Part shown: positions 51,064 to 62,518 of the stretch, in pieces | Layout: every line of letters begins with the position of its first letter | Numbering within the stretch: position 1 is the stretch's first letter | Source of the DNA: Hydra vulgaris | Taxonomy: Eukaryota > Cnidaria > Hydrozoa > Anthoathecata > Hydridae | Direction of reading: 5' to 3' | Length of the DNA stretch: 64,000 bases | NCBI RefSeq assembly: GCF_038396675.1 | Contig: NC_088929.1 | Coordinates: 33,958,501 to 34,022,500, forward strand | Position numbers and translations under genes: made by a program | The notes under the pieces: model-generated | What the model saw: the letters and a program-made list of their open reading frames with translations, nothing else | What the model was told of the DNA's origin: nothing | The model's database searches: none

Positions 51064-52317
51064 TAGTGAACGGAAACTTTCGGCTTCGGCCGACACCGAA
51101 ACCGAAATTTCTGCTTCAACAATTTTTTACTTTTCCTGTTTCGGCCGAAATTTCGGTACAAACCGCAACCGAAATGAACCGAAACTTTTATAAAAATTTT
51201 TTTAAGTTTAGATAACTTTTTTTTAATTTAGAGTGGGTCATGACGATTTCCTAATTGTAATCGTTTGTTAGTAAATCAATTTTTAATTATAACAATTGTA
51301 GAAATTTTATTTGAAATCACGTTACATAATAGTTTTAAGTTACTATTCTCAAATCATTCTTAAAATGAATTAAAATTTATGTGAAGCAACCCATATTAAC
51401 AATTTCATCAAAAGTTTCTTAATACTAAATTTTAAAATGGAAAATAATCGATAGAAAACCTGTTTGTGGAATCATTTTACCGCGACAGCCTGTGATTCCA
51501 AATACGCAACTTGCAATATTGCAATTTGAAAATATCTCGTGGATCGCACAATCCAAAACTTCAATCACTTAGCGGACTTTCATTACATTTAAGAAGGCGA
51601 CACCCACAGCTTACTCTAAAAAATCTCCTAACTGAAAAAGCAATACTCACAACTAGCGGCAGTTTTGAAAATATACCAACTTCAGATCAAGTTGAGCCTA
51701 TTACAATTAAAAAAAGAACAATACTCTTATTAGACATCAGATCAAAACGGTATAGGCCTGAAATGTTGCAATTTACAATGCCTGGTTGGGTTGACAATAT
51801 CTCAATAATTGACTGAAACTCCGAAGAAGATCTGAAGTTTCAAAGATCTATATTAAAAAGCAACATTAAAAGCAAAGTTTGGTTTAGCAAAAGTAGCAAA
51901 GAGATTCCTTACATCTCCACCAACATCTACCGAAGTTAAAAGATTGTTTTCAACTGCTGGAGACATTCTTTCAAATGTAAGAAACAGTCTTTTGCCAGAA
52001 AACATGAGAAAAAATGTATTCTGCAGAGAAAATATTTCAATTATTAACTTTAATTATTGAAATGTCTTAACATATTATAGTTTTTATCAAACTATGTTAC
52101 ATGGTGATTGTTTAGATATATGTTGGACAGTTTTTTTTGCTTTAACTCGGTGATCATAAAAGGTTTAGGGGTTTTCAATATTCTTTTTCAAATTTCGGCC
52201 GAAATTTTGGTTTCAGTTTCGGCCGAAATTTCGGTTTCGGTTTCGGCTACGGCTTCACTGAACCGAAATTTCGGTACTTTCGGTTTTGGCTCAAATTTCG
52301 GTTTCGGTCGATCGCTA
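51064..52317 (+). mobile_element. hAT transposon, deletion derivative
   Basis: Left end TAGTGAACGGAAACTTTCGG, right end reverse-complemented TAGCGATCGACCGAAACCG. The 8-bp duplication ATATCAAG flanks it exactly (51056-51063, 52318-52325). Subterminal regions are full of TTTCGGCCGAAA / CCGAAACCGAAA words, unusually GC-rich here. It interrupts the LINE ORF2 C-terminus. Confidence 0.93.
51436..52058 (+). pseudogene. hAT transposase remnant: BED finger joined to dimerisation domain
   Basis: From 51436 (MENNR, stop, KTCLWNHFTATACDSKYATC) the frame has the W..F......YA.C..C start of a BED finger, continued in the 51511 frame as KISRGSHNPKLQSLSGLSLH LRRRHP. The middle hundreds of residues are missing. 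After 51890 the dimerisation block appears as LTSPPTSTEVKRLFSTAGDI LSNVRNSLLPENM and a normal stop codon. The catalytic core is deleted. Confidence 0.85.
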
Positions 52318-52469
52318 ATATCAAGAATACTCATTTTGAATAAAAGTGGTTTTGCATGATTAAAACGATCTTTAAAGTTTATTAGTCGTGCTAGATGCTT
52401 CTGTTGCCGATAAAGAGGATCTAATTGATTTTTTTTAGCACTACCCCGTGCAATATTTGAATAATTGAG

Positions 52470-52673
52470 ATTTTTTTATTTTTTTATTTTTTTATTTTAG
52501 GTGCCCCATAAGTCCTTACGGTCTTATCACAGAGCACCGTGGATGAGTATTTAATTGGAAGTTCACTCCACCTTCCTAACCGATGTCACAAAACTTGCCA
52601 AGAGGTGGGGTTTGAACCAGGCATCCTTTGTTTCTAAAGCAAATGCGCAACCACTGCGCCACGGCTGCTCTCA
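52470..52673 (-). repeat. tRNA-derived SINE, family A, copy 4 (most complete)
   Basis: Minus strand: GCAGCCGTGGCGCAGTGGTTGCGC (A box TGGCGCAGTGGTT), then GGTTCAAACCCC (B box), a body with GTGACATCGGTTAGGAAGG...GTGCTCTGTGATAAGACCGT AAGGACTTATGGGGCACCTA, and a 3' tail (AAAATAAAAAAATAAAAAAATAAAAAAATC). Both RNA polymerase III boxes are close to consensus. It lies inside the antisense LINE. Confidence 0.92.
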
Positions 52674-55458
52674 AATTTAGATGACATTGAATAGGTCAGT
52701 AATATAGTTGAATTAATGCGTGTCTATTTACAAAACTTCTCGCTTTATATAATACTCCAATATTTTTTGAAACTTTGTTGCGCAAGGTTTCAATATGATT
52801 TTTCCACGTAAGGTTTTCATCAATAAGAACACCAAGAAAAAGTATAACTTTTGATTGTTTTATTTGAATATTATCAATATATATTTGAGGCATATCATTT
52901 GGCAAAAGATATTTTTTGGAATGTGGATGTAATAGAATCCATTTAGTTTTTTCTATGTTAGTTGATAACTTATTTGACTTAAACCATTTTGAAATTTTAA
53001 TTAGCTCTATGTTCATGTATTTAAATAGTGTTATGATATTATTGCTAGACATAAAAAGTTTGTGTCATCAGCAAACATTACTGTTTTTAAATTTGAGGCA
53101 TTATAAAGATCATTAATATAAATGAGAAAAAGAAGTGGTCCTAGTATAGACCCTTGGGGAACACCACATATTATATCTAGTAAATTTGTTGTAGAGGATA
53201 CATCAATTTGCATATACTGTTTACGATCGCTTAAATAGCTCTTAAGTAGTTTTAGAAAATACCGCAGATTCCATAATTTTCTAGTTTTTTAATAAGAATC
53301 TCATGATTTATCGTATCGAAGGCCTTTTGATAGATCTATGAACACTGCAAGAGTAAATTGTAATTTTTCAAACGAATCTGCAATATTTCTAGTCAAATGA
53401 AGCACTGCGTGTTCAGTAGAATTATGTTTTTTAAATCTGTATTGGGTTGTATTTAGTATTTTATTTTTAGAATAATGATCATAAATTTTATTGTAAAGGA
53501 TCCTTTCAAAAATCTTTGAAAAACCAGAAAGTACAGAAATTGGACGATAATTAGTTATATTTGATAATTCCCCTCCTTTAAATATTGGTGTAACTTTGGC
53601 TATCTTTTGTTGATCAGGAAATATACATTGTTTAATTGAACAACTAAAGACCTGAAAGAGTATAGTTTTTATGATCTCGTAAAACCTGATTATAATGTTA
53701 CCATTTATTTGATCTGGGCCTATCGCTTTATTGATTTTTAGCATTTTGTGAGCACATTCAAACTCTTTAATCGAAAGTTCAAAGTTATTAAGTATAGAAA
53801 TTATCGGAAGACTAAAATCATTAATTGTGTTAGTTATAATTGGAATATTTTTTGCTAAATTTAGACCAATAGTTACAAAAAAGTTATTTATTTGATTTGC
53901 TATATCTTTAGGATTATATAAAAAATCATTATTTTTTTTAAGTTGCATGTTTTAATTTTTTGATTGCCAGTAATTTCATTTAAAATTTGCCATGTGCGTT
54001 TAGCATTATTCTTAAACTTCTCTAATAAGTTTGAATAGTATTTTTTTTTTTAAGTTTTTTTTTTTGACTTTCAAAAAGCTTTACATAACTTTTATAAATT
54101 TCCTTATTTTTATCTGTTTTTGACTTTAAATACTTTATATTCAATTTTTGTTTAACTTTGGAAGATTTCCTGAGGTCTTTGGTAATCGATGGTGCCTTTA
54201 AGCTATTTTTGTTAAAGTTTTCATTTTTTATTGTGGAAAATTTGCATCATAAACTTCATAGAATGTTCTAAAGAATGAGTTATAAACCACATTTGCTTCC
54301 GACGAAAAATTTTTATGTTTCCAATGTAGTAATGATAGTTGTTCATTAAATGATGCAATTTTCTTCACTGAAACAGCGTTTTAGGATAACTTGTTTTTTT
54401 ATTTGTAATTGTTCAATATCAGTAATTATTGAAAAGAAGATAGGAAAATGATCTGAAACATCATTTTTAATTAACCCTTTTTTAAGAGATTCATTAAAAG
54501 TGTCTGTTGTCATTAAGGATATCTATTAAGATATTAAGGATATCATATCTATTAAGGATACTGACATTAAAGCTACTCTTGTTGGTTTATTAATAAGCGG
54601 AATTGCACCGTTTTCAAATAAATCATTATAAAAAACTATTAATTTTGGAATTTACGTGATATTTTAATGCGTCTAAATTTATGTCACCAATTATGTAATT
54701 TAATTTCTTTTCTATTGTACATTTTGTTATAATATCAGTAGTTAAAATGGGCTTGAAACTATTTATTTCACCAGATGGTAGGCGATAACAGCAACTTAAA
54801 AGTATATTTTTAGTTTTTTTGGCTAAAATTTCAATTGTCAAAACCTCTTTATCGGCATCAGAAATACTCATGTCAGGCCTATTTATTAACCGCATTTCTT
54901 CACTTACATAAAAAAGTACTCCACCGCCTCGTTTTTTTGTTTTACGTGCTAAAGAAACAGGATTAAAACCTGACAGGTGAAGATTCGAGTTAGATATAGC
55001 CTCGTCAGAACTACACTAAGTTTCTGTTAGGCATATAACGTTAAAAATATTTAAAGTTTCCTCAATATTATTCTTAAAATTTTCAAAATTCTTTTTTAAA
55101 CTTCTTATGTTAAAATGTATCACATTTAAGCGATCTCGCTCAAGAAATTCTTTTAGTTCATTGTTATAAAAATAAAAAGAATTGTTTAACAAAGCACCTG
55201 CTTTACTAAAATAAATTGAATCAGTTTCATCGTTTATTGTTTGAAAAAAGTCAAAAGATTTAAACTCAAAATTATTTGCATGTTTTGAGTCAGTTTTTTA
55301 GTTTTTAAATATAGAAATAAAAGAATTTCGGACAGAATTTAAGCTTAACATAAATGTAAATGTTACATTCATTTAAAAATATCAAGTTAATAATTTGAAG
55401 AATGAAAAAATTAAAAATATCCCATAAAATATCAAGTATCTAAAAAAAAAAAATTAAT

Positions 55459-56285
55459 TTATACTTGGCGATTTTTTGCGTCAACTTTCTTTTCTGCCCA
55501 TTCACGAATGATATGTTTGTCGTAGGAGATGTACGCATACTTTCCTTGTTTTCTTTCTCTTAACATTTTATCTCTTAAATCTTTTCGTATTTGAACAGAT
55601 TCGTAACAGAAATCCTTGTTGATATAAAGGTTGATTTTTTTAAGCCTTACAGATCTCTTCAATATATCAATCTTATTTTTATAGTTTAGGAGTTTTAAAT
55701 TATTGTTCTATTTTTTTTAGCATCTCTTGGTCCGGTTCTATGTGCTCGTTCATTTTTAACATTTTTGATTTCAAGCGTCTCTTCAAATAGTTTTAAAACT
55801 TTTAACTCACTTTCTTCCCAGCTTTCGTGTTCACTTTCTTTTATTCCAGTTATCCTTAGGTTATTTCTTCTCGATCGATCTTCTATTTCCCTTAACTTGC
55901 TGTTTATTTTATTTACAGCGCTTGTATCTGACTACTTACTTTCTTTGTTTTGCTCTTTTATTTTTTCAAATTTTGATGCGACTATTTCATCGTTTACATT
56001 AATAATTTTTTTAATATCATTTAACTCGTTTTCTAATGACGATATCTTTTGATAAGATATCTCCAAAGCTTTTGTAATACTCACAACTTTTGTTGAACTG
56101 TTTATAAAGTCTGTTTCAAGTTTATTAAATCTTTCGATAATAATTTTTAAATTAGCAGTCGTAATTGCAGTAAAACTTTTTTCTAATTCTTTTAATAGCT
56201 TATGACTTTCTTCAACTATTGTGTTTTTTTGTTTTTCCAAAAGTAAGTTAATTAATTGTTCTATAATTTCCATTGTAAGATCCAT
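55459..56285 (-). pseudogene. LINE ORF1 (L1-ORF1p-like)
   Basis: ATG near 56285 starts a coiled-coil segment (MDLTMEIIEQLINLLLEKQK ... ITKALEISYQKISSLENELN). After a stop near 55930 a neighbouring frame gives RSRRNNLRITGIKESEHESW EE and NERAHRTRPRD, the conserved RNA-binding core of L1-type ORF1 proteins. The C-terminal part, 55662-55459, follows (RKDLRDKMLRERKQGKYAYI). At least two frame breaks separate these parts. Confidence 0.8.
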
Positions 56286-57060
56286 TTATAAATTAATTAT
56301 TATTTTTTTTTTTATATAAATTTTAAAATCTAAACCTCAAACTGGTTTAAGTCAAAAAAAAACTACCAATAAACATAGAAAAAACTAAATGGACTCTATT
56401 TCATCCAAAATCCAAAAAACATAATTTACCAACCGATATGCCTCAAATACATATTGACTATATTCAAATAAAGCAATCAAAATCATTTCCTTGGTGTCAT
56501 CATTGATGAAAATCTCACATGGAAAAATCATACCGAAACTTGTGCAACAAAATTTCAAAAAAAATTGTAGTATTGCATAAGGCAAGAAATTTTCTAAATA
56601 GACATTAATTCAACTTTATTACTTTCTTATTCAATGCCATGTAAACTATGCGTGTATCGCATGAGGTAGTGTTAAAAGAAAACTTCTCTTTTTCGGCAAC
56701 AGAAACATCTAGCACGTCTAATAAACTTTAAAGATCGTTATACTCATGCCAGACCTCTTTTATTAGAAATGAATGTTTTTAATATATATTAACTAAATGT
56801 TCTGAATGTTTTTTTGCTTTTGTTTTGTTCTTTAATCCTATCAAAGTTTATACGCAATAAAACGGAAAAACAAATATGATGTAAATAAACAAATATGATG
56901 TAAGAAATGACATCTTAATCATCAACATTATTCGCTTACAAACTTTGGAAGATATCTTATATCATATTACGGAGCTTTACTGTGGAACCAAGTAGTTTTA
57001 AAAAATTTTGACTTTTCTCAAAGTTAGAATTTTCTTTTTTTCAAAAATAAACTGAAAAAA

Positions 57061-57290
57061 GTTATTTTAACGATTGATAATATATTCGAGTTCTTTTGAG
57101 CTTGATCCTTATTGTGATCCATATTGTGTGATTTCTTAATGTGATATCAAAAATATTCGATTATTTATATAAAAAATATTTTATATTTTGCGGTTTTTAT
57201 ATATTGTTGTTTTTGTGTATTATTTTGTTAACGGTATGTTATTGTACTCTTTCAATACTTGGTTATATTTTTATTATATTCTTGTAGTGA
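57061..57290. other. Short interval between two LINE fragments
   Basis: Contains the probable 3' end of the split LINE. Nothing else was seen. Confidence 0.5.
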
Positions 57291-57735
57291 TAAGAAACCA
57301 ACACTCTCTGACTGCATGGAGGGGGCATTTGAGCTTGAAAAGGATCTCACTTCTGCTACAGCATGGGGCTCACAGTGGCTGGTGAACTTCAATACAGATA
57401 AAACTCAATTTTTTTCACCCAATAGTTATCGCAATAAGTTAGATCATCCTATATTTATGAACGGTGATGTACTCGATAAGTCATCTACTCTTCATCTTCT
57501 AGGATTAACTCTTACTTCCGATCTTTCTTGCAAACCATGTATCAAATCAGTTGCAAAATTAGCTTCTGCTAAAGTTGCATCTCTTTATCAAGCTCGACAC
57601 TTTTTTATTTTGGATTCTATTCTCTGTCTCTATAAATCTCAAATCCGGCCTCGTATGGAATACTGTTGCCATATCTGGGGTGGATCTTCTAATGATGCCC
57701 TTTCTCTTTTACACTGTAAAACGAATCGGTTTTTT
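57291..57735 (+). pseudogene. Non-LTR reverse transcriptase fragment, second family
   Basis: One open frame begins KKPTLSDCMEGAFELEKDL, then WLVNFNTDKTQFF, LHLLGLTLTSDLSCKPCIKS and LYKSQIRPRMEYCCHIWGGS, ending LLHCKTNR. This is the region from the YADD motif to the C-terminal thumb of a Jockey-like element. Both ends are cut. The related decayed copy is at 6380-6680. Confidence 0.85.
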
Positions 57736-57894
57736 AGTGGTTTTTTGAATAACTACTTGGTTTTTCAAAAAACGGTATCATGATTTTTGGTTTTTTAAAA
57801 ATCCAATTGGTTTTATAATTGACGTTTTACGTTTTACTTGAAGTATAACGGTTTTTCAAAAAACCGTATCTTCAAAAAATCGTATCTTAAGGCC
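57736..57894. repeat. Short GGTTTTTT/AAAAAACC repeats
   Basis: Several copies of GGTTTTTCAAAAAACCGTATC and its shortened variants (57760-57880), partly self-complementary. Possibly remains of a small inverted-repeat element. Confidence 0.6.
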
Positions 57895-58633
57895 TTAAGG
57901 GTAATTCCATGTCAAAACAACAACAAAAATTCAAAAAAATAACCCACTATCTCTAAACAACTTCATTTTTGCAACAAAGATACTTAACTACGCTAAAAAG
58001 AATTTCCCAAAGTTGTTTTAAACAAATCGGAATATTTTAAAAGTTATGCTAGTTTGAAATTCAAAAGTAGCATTTTTACTTAACACGCTCCCCTAGCAAC
58101 GTCCTTAGTAACAAGTAAATGTCGATACATACGTTGTTACCTTAACTATATTATTTCATAATTTGAAATTTTCCATATTTTATTAGATGTTAAACCATAA
58201 AATTATACTAAGAAATAATAATTTTTTATATTTATTAATAATTCAATAAGAGTAAATCGGCGTTTTTAATAAAATTTAAAAGTAAACATGCTTACTTTAA
58301 GAAAAATTACAGAAAAGGTTATGAACTATATATTCCCAAACTTCATGTTCTTAAAGTATATATAAATATCTAAAAAAAAAAAAACGAGTTGTTTTTTTGA
58401 CTTACTAATCTAAAAAATTTAATTTTTACATTTGATTGAAAGTATATTGAGATTTGACAGAAGATTGATTGGTATTTATGTTTAGGCATAACCAGAAAGT
58501 AAGAGTTCTTACTTACACGTAAAACTACAATATGCATATTTAATGAACTCAATTAAAAATATTTAAATATTAAAGACAGGTATATTCACTCAAAGCTAGT
58601 CAAAAAAATAAAAGGTATTTTCACTTAGGTGTA

Positions 58634-58728
58634 AAACTGCAATATCCATGACATGCAATATGCATGTCATGGATATTGCAGTTTATTTATGTACATGGAT
58701 ATGCAATATCCATGTACATAAATAAACT
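58634..58728. repeat. Two adjacent overlapping 23-bp palindromes
   Basis: 58634-58656 pairs with 58662-58684 (AAACTGCAATATCCATGACATGC, loop AATAT), and 58680-58702 pairs with 58706-58728 (AGTTTATTTATGTACATGGATAT, loop GCA). They share bases 58680-58684. A related unpalindromic version lies at about 58518-58560 (GTAAAACTACAATATGCATA TTTAATGAACTCAATT). Confidence 0.96.
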
Positions 58729-59199
58729 CAATTTTAAATATTAAAACGCATTAACTCTTTGAATTCCGTGTTTTTATGAATTGACAAATTTTTTTATACA
58801 AATTAGTGAACTATAAATATTTTTTTGTTTTTCTTCGAACTGTAAAATAAAACAAAATTAGGTACTTTTTTTTAACAAATGAAATATATTGTCATATACA
58901 TATCATAGACATACACAAACTGTCGATTCTGAGTAATAATTGATAAAAAGAAGCAAGCAAATGTCTTTCAAGATTCAAGGGCCATGTTGGTACATAAATT
59001 TAAATTCCATATCAACTTTGCACATCACCTTGCTTCTCACAATTTTTAAACATGTAAATCAAACTTGACATAGTGTCATCACTGCAGTATCTTATCTTAA
59101 CTTCATTTTGACATACAGAAATAAATTCATGAAAGTCTCTTGTTCCTGGTATTGTTTTTACATTTTTAAATCGTTCAGATTGTAATAATCTTGTTTAAA

Positions 59200-61340
59200 C
59201 CAAACTTTTACTTGAAATAAAAATAAAGTTTATACCTTTGATGTTGTTAGTGCAATATGTAAACATATCATGTGAGTTCAATATTTGATTTGTAGAAATT
59301 CTCTGCAAACTAGCATTAGCTACAAGCCGTTTAACTGTTCCTCCTATACCATCACAAGGTTGCTTTCCTTAGCTGGTTGAAAAGAAAACCCATTTTGCAT
59401 CTATTCCAAACTCTGATTTATGCTGATATAGGTTTAAAATGTTTTTGCAGTTTTTATATTGAGATGAACAGCCATCAGAAAAGTAGATCACATTTGCAAT
59501 GCTGGCTATCTTTTGCTTCAGATTATTTATAATTAATTTTTGTATCTTGTAAACCATTGGTATCATGATTGTTATCATCTGATATAATACAATATGAAGT
59601 GGAATCTAAAATTTGATTTTCTTTATAGTACACAACTACTGGATGAAGTGTGCAGTGAAGATTGTTATAATAGAAACCGTGTACTTCATCCTGCACAACA
59701 AAACTATAGTTTTCTGCAAAATCTCCTAGAATTATTGCACTATTTGATGGCAGTTCTTCTTTAAGATTTTTTAAATATTTAGATTAACATTTAGAAATAT
59801 ATGAATGGGCTGTTAGCTTGACTAGTTTTTCCATCACCATATTTACATAATCTGGTATGCTTACAAGTTGTATAACTAAATCTGATCTATCAGTAGTAAC
59901 CCATTGGTTAAATTGGATAGTGTCTTCTTCCTCAAACTGCCCTATTAGTTCGAATAGATTTTCTTCTAATTTAGATGTATTTTTTGGACATTGTGTTCAT
60001 CAATTTAACATGCATTCTTTGTTTTGCATATCACAAACAATAAATTTATATAGTTCATGGTAATCAATTTTAATGGGTAGGAGAATTAACTTCATATTTT
60101 GATGGTAGATACAAACGCAACAGAATGGGTTCCTGATGAGTTTGGCAAAACATACCATTTAGGTCTTAAAATACAAAACTTGGAAAAACCTAACTTTACA
60201 TGTGGATATAGAATTTTAAATGAGACAAATAACTATTTTAAGCTTGATAAAAGTAGTCGCTTTTGCATATGGACTTTCCAACAACACTTACAAAATCTTT
60301 TTGACCAGGCATCTGGAGAGAATTTTCACCATCTTCATAAAAATTTTTCACTAAGGTATTTATTTGGTTAGGCAGCATTTTACCTCGCTTAGTTTGTGGA
60401 ACTGCAAGAACTCCTTCCTTCTTTATTAAAGATCTAGATTTTATTATTAGATACTTTAAAACACCAAAATACTCACTTGCTGCTTCAATTGACCATTCTT
60501 GTGGGCACAAAGTCAATACTTAAATTTTGTCCCTAAATTAACAGCATTTTTTAAGTTTATCTTTTATCAAAACTAACAAATTTTTGAACTGAACAACTTT
60601 TTTTTTAAAATCAAGAATATATTGATTATCGAAAACTTCAACTTCTGTCAATGGAGTTTTTAAAGAACTTGATAACTTTTCTTTGAAAACTGTTGTAATA
60701 GTTTTAATTTTTTTTTCTCAATTCTCATATGATTCGCAAATGGTTTTCCATGAAGCTTGACTGGTGCCAAGTATACTGAGACAATCAGAAAGTTCTTGTC
60801 TGTTTTTATTTATATCAGCTTCTCCTAGAATGTTAAATACATTTTCTTTATTTATACTTTCGTTTGTGTAATCATCAGCAATATCAATGTTATCAGTATT
60901 AATTTCAGTGGAAGCTTTTAATTTGACTTAGCAATTTGTAAAAATTTTTTGACCAGGTACAATATTGAACCTGTTGTTTAAAGCTATGGTTTTTAACATG
61001 ATTTCTCTGAGAGATGCTAAATTAGAAAATATAACTTGATCAAATAAAATGTGCCTAGTATTATTAAACATAAAGAACATAATATTATGACAAAGTAACA
61101 TTTATAAAAAAATTTATGACAAGCTTTCCTAACCTCTGCACGGTCTTTTGTGAACTAACAGCAGATCACAGCACTTATTCTGAAACACAGGGAACTTCTC
61201 AAGATAGAACTTTTGATGATGAAAACATAAATCAATAATCAAAACTAAATTTTGCTCATCTGGAGCTAAACCTTGAAAAAATTTTATTCCAATGTGGTTT
61301 GTAAATGTTAACTTGTGACAATTTGATTTTAAAATCAATC
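59200..61340 (-). pseudogene. Transposase of the TTAA element, disrupted
   Basis: Minus-strand blocks in order: QNKCCDLLLVHKRP (about 61150), LTLCPQEWSIEAASEYFGVL (a start at about 60510 with the SW-I helix-turn-helix-like region), KRGKMLPNQINTLVKNFYED and MPGQKDFVSV (60300-60400), then at 59480-59370 IYFSDGCSSQYKNCKNILNL and FGIDAKWVFFSTS. After a stop, GKQPCDGIGGTVKRLVANAS follows (59350-59310). The YFSDGxxxQYKN...EWxFFATSHGK..CDGIGGTVKR string is a conserved catalytic region that I know from uncharacterised cnidarian and insect transposases. Stops and shifts make it inactive. Confidence 0.72.
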
Positions 61341-62236
61341 CAACTGAGCATTGTGATGTTGAACATTGTTCCAGCCATTATATTAATATTTAATTTCAAC
61401 ATTTCATTTTTCTAAAATCAACATTAAATAAATAATAATTTCTTGCATGAGTATTATTAATACTCAAATGTTACAAATCATAGCTATGATTACACTTATT
61501 TAGTTTAAAATAAAAATGAATTGCTGTTTTCTTGTTTAATCAATTAAATGGAGCAATTGGTTTTAACATTTGAGTATTAATAATACTTATGTGAGAAATT
61601 ATTATTTTTTCGTGAGAAATTATTTTAGTTATAATCTCTATGTGGAGATTACAACCAAAATGGTAAAAAAAAATGCAAAAACAAAACAATAAAAAAATAG
61701 ATATGCACATAAAAAAACAGTGAAATAATTTTTTCCTCTTACAGGTATTTATATATAAACTATTATTGTAAAGATTTAAAATGAATAGATCAATACCTTT
61801 TCTGCAATTAATCTTAAACTAGACATGTTTACTGAAATATTATTGTTAAAAACCCGGTTTGCATTTCAAAGTTTTTCATCAAATAGAAGATCGAATAACT
61901 TAAAGTAATGATTTTTGATTTCTTTCTTCAAAAGTTTCTATACCTATTAAATTTTGTAAACGTATGGTTAATGCAACTGTGTATACTTTAATATTTTAGT
62001 GTTGCTATAGACGTTGCTAAGAGAGCAGAGAATAAAAAAATGTAAAAAATCTCAAACTTTAAAGACACATAACTCTTAAAATAATGAAATTGGCTCCAAA
62101 TTGTTTTTGATTATTCCTAACTGCATTTGTGCCAAAAATCAAGTATTTCTGAGATGGTGGGTTATTTCGACTTGTTGTTTTGACATGGAATTACCCGTAA
62201 GCTTTTTACTATTTGAGTTTTGAAAATTTTGCGAAA

Positions 62237-62485
62237 ATGGCTGGAATCGTTGTTAACATTTTGCCAGTAAGTTTGAGTATAAATTTTATACCATAAACTA
62301 TATTCTTTAACTTTTGCATAAAAAACTAAAAATACTTACTACAAAAATACTCGAGTTATTATTATAAAAACTCTTTGAAATTTAAAAATATTTGTTTTAG
62401 GAACAACCTGAAACTTGGTCATCTTTGGATGTTGCTCTATGGTTAAAAAATTGTGGTTTAGAAACATGTGTTGACAATTTCATAG
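62237..62485 (+). CDS. SAM-domain protein, first two exons (partial)
   Basis: Exon 1 (62237-62266) starts GCGAAAATGG, a good initiation context, and encodes MAGIVVNILP before gtaagt. Exon 2 (62401-62485, after GTTTTAG) continues in frame, EQPETWSSLDVALWLKNCGL ETCVDNFIG, before gtagtt. The W-x-x-x-D-V-x-x-W-L-x-x-x-G-L-x-x-x-x-x-x-F pattern is the first half of a SAM domain, a helical protein-interaction module. The split and splice sites suggest a real gene whose remaining exons are beyond 64000 or hidden behind the transposase that follows. The start lies only 40 bases after the TTAA element. Confidence 0.65.
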
Positions 62486-62518
62486 GTAGTTTTTAAAAAA
62501 AATTCAAATTTAAATAAA

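Larger units (their letters stand above)
50850..55330 (-). pseudogene. LINE ORF2: endonuclease and reverse transcriptase
   Basis: Endonuclease blocks: CLTET- (about 55025), a KKRGGGVLFYV-like block (about 54925), EVLTIEILAKKTKNILLSCC YRLPSG (54790), and YIIGDINLDAL (54680). Polymerase blocks: KINKAIGPDQINGNIII, KIAKVTPIFKGG, ITNYRPISVLSGFSKIFERI, STEHAVLHL, LAVFIDLSKG, ICGVPQGSILGPLLFLIYIN DL, MFADDTNFL (catalytic FADD) and FLGVLIDENLTWKNHIETLR. Past the SINE and the hAT, the C-terminal KHLARLINFKDRFNHAKPLL and DIYQLNIFNILCFIFKC blocks follow. Several frame breaks (for example near 53300 and 53010) make it inactive, but the motifs are well kept. Confidence 0.88.
50461..56300 (-). mobile_element. 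Near full-length non-LTR retrotransposon, antisense, with nested hAT and SINE
   Basis: Minus-strand order from 56300: ORF1 (coiled coil and RNA-binding region), ORF2 endonuclease (about 55100-54600), reverse transcriptase (53948-52690), C-terminal region (52440-52326 and 51062-50850), 3' UTR and an oligo(A) tail (T run at 50461-50474). Family resemblance is to Jockey/CR1-type LINEs. The ORF2 C-terminus is cut by a hAT (51064-52317), and a SINE sits at 52470-52673. The insertion target was another member of the same family (49745-57060) in the opposite orientation. Confidence 0.85.
49745..57060 (+). mobile_element. Non-LTR retrotransposon (Jockey/CR1-like), split by a copy of its own family
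   Basis: The first part, 49745-50458, encodes broken reverse transcriptase: DPDELNGNIIIGSYEIIKTI, CSIKKGMFPD.LKIAKVTPIF and the CGVP.G block, ending in ELIKT. The second part, 56330-57060, resumes with LPINIEKTKWTLFHPKSKKH, FLGVIIDENLTWKNHTET and the C-terminal ATETSS..LINF-like block. The antisense LINE copy has ...IELIKISKWFKSNKLSTNIE at the join, so the two parts are one 5'-truncated element separated by the insertion 50461-56300. Possible target duplication words at the ends are CTAATTAAAACT and CTAAACCTCAAACT. Confidence 0.8.
57899..62196 (-). mobile_element. TTAA-target DNA transposon (Kolobok/piggyBac-like)
   Basis: The terminal inverted repeat GGGTAATTCCATGTCAAAAC is perfect over 20 bases at both ends and continues with AACAA...ATAACCCACYATCTC to about 55 bases. 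The left flank is TTAA (57895-57898), the right flank GTAA (62197-62200), consistent with a TTAA duplication with one substitution. The interior holds a minus-strand transposase (59200-61340). Class is suggested by the target only; the protein does not look like piggyBac. Confidence 0.85.
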
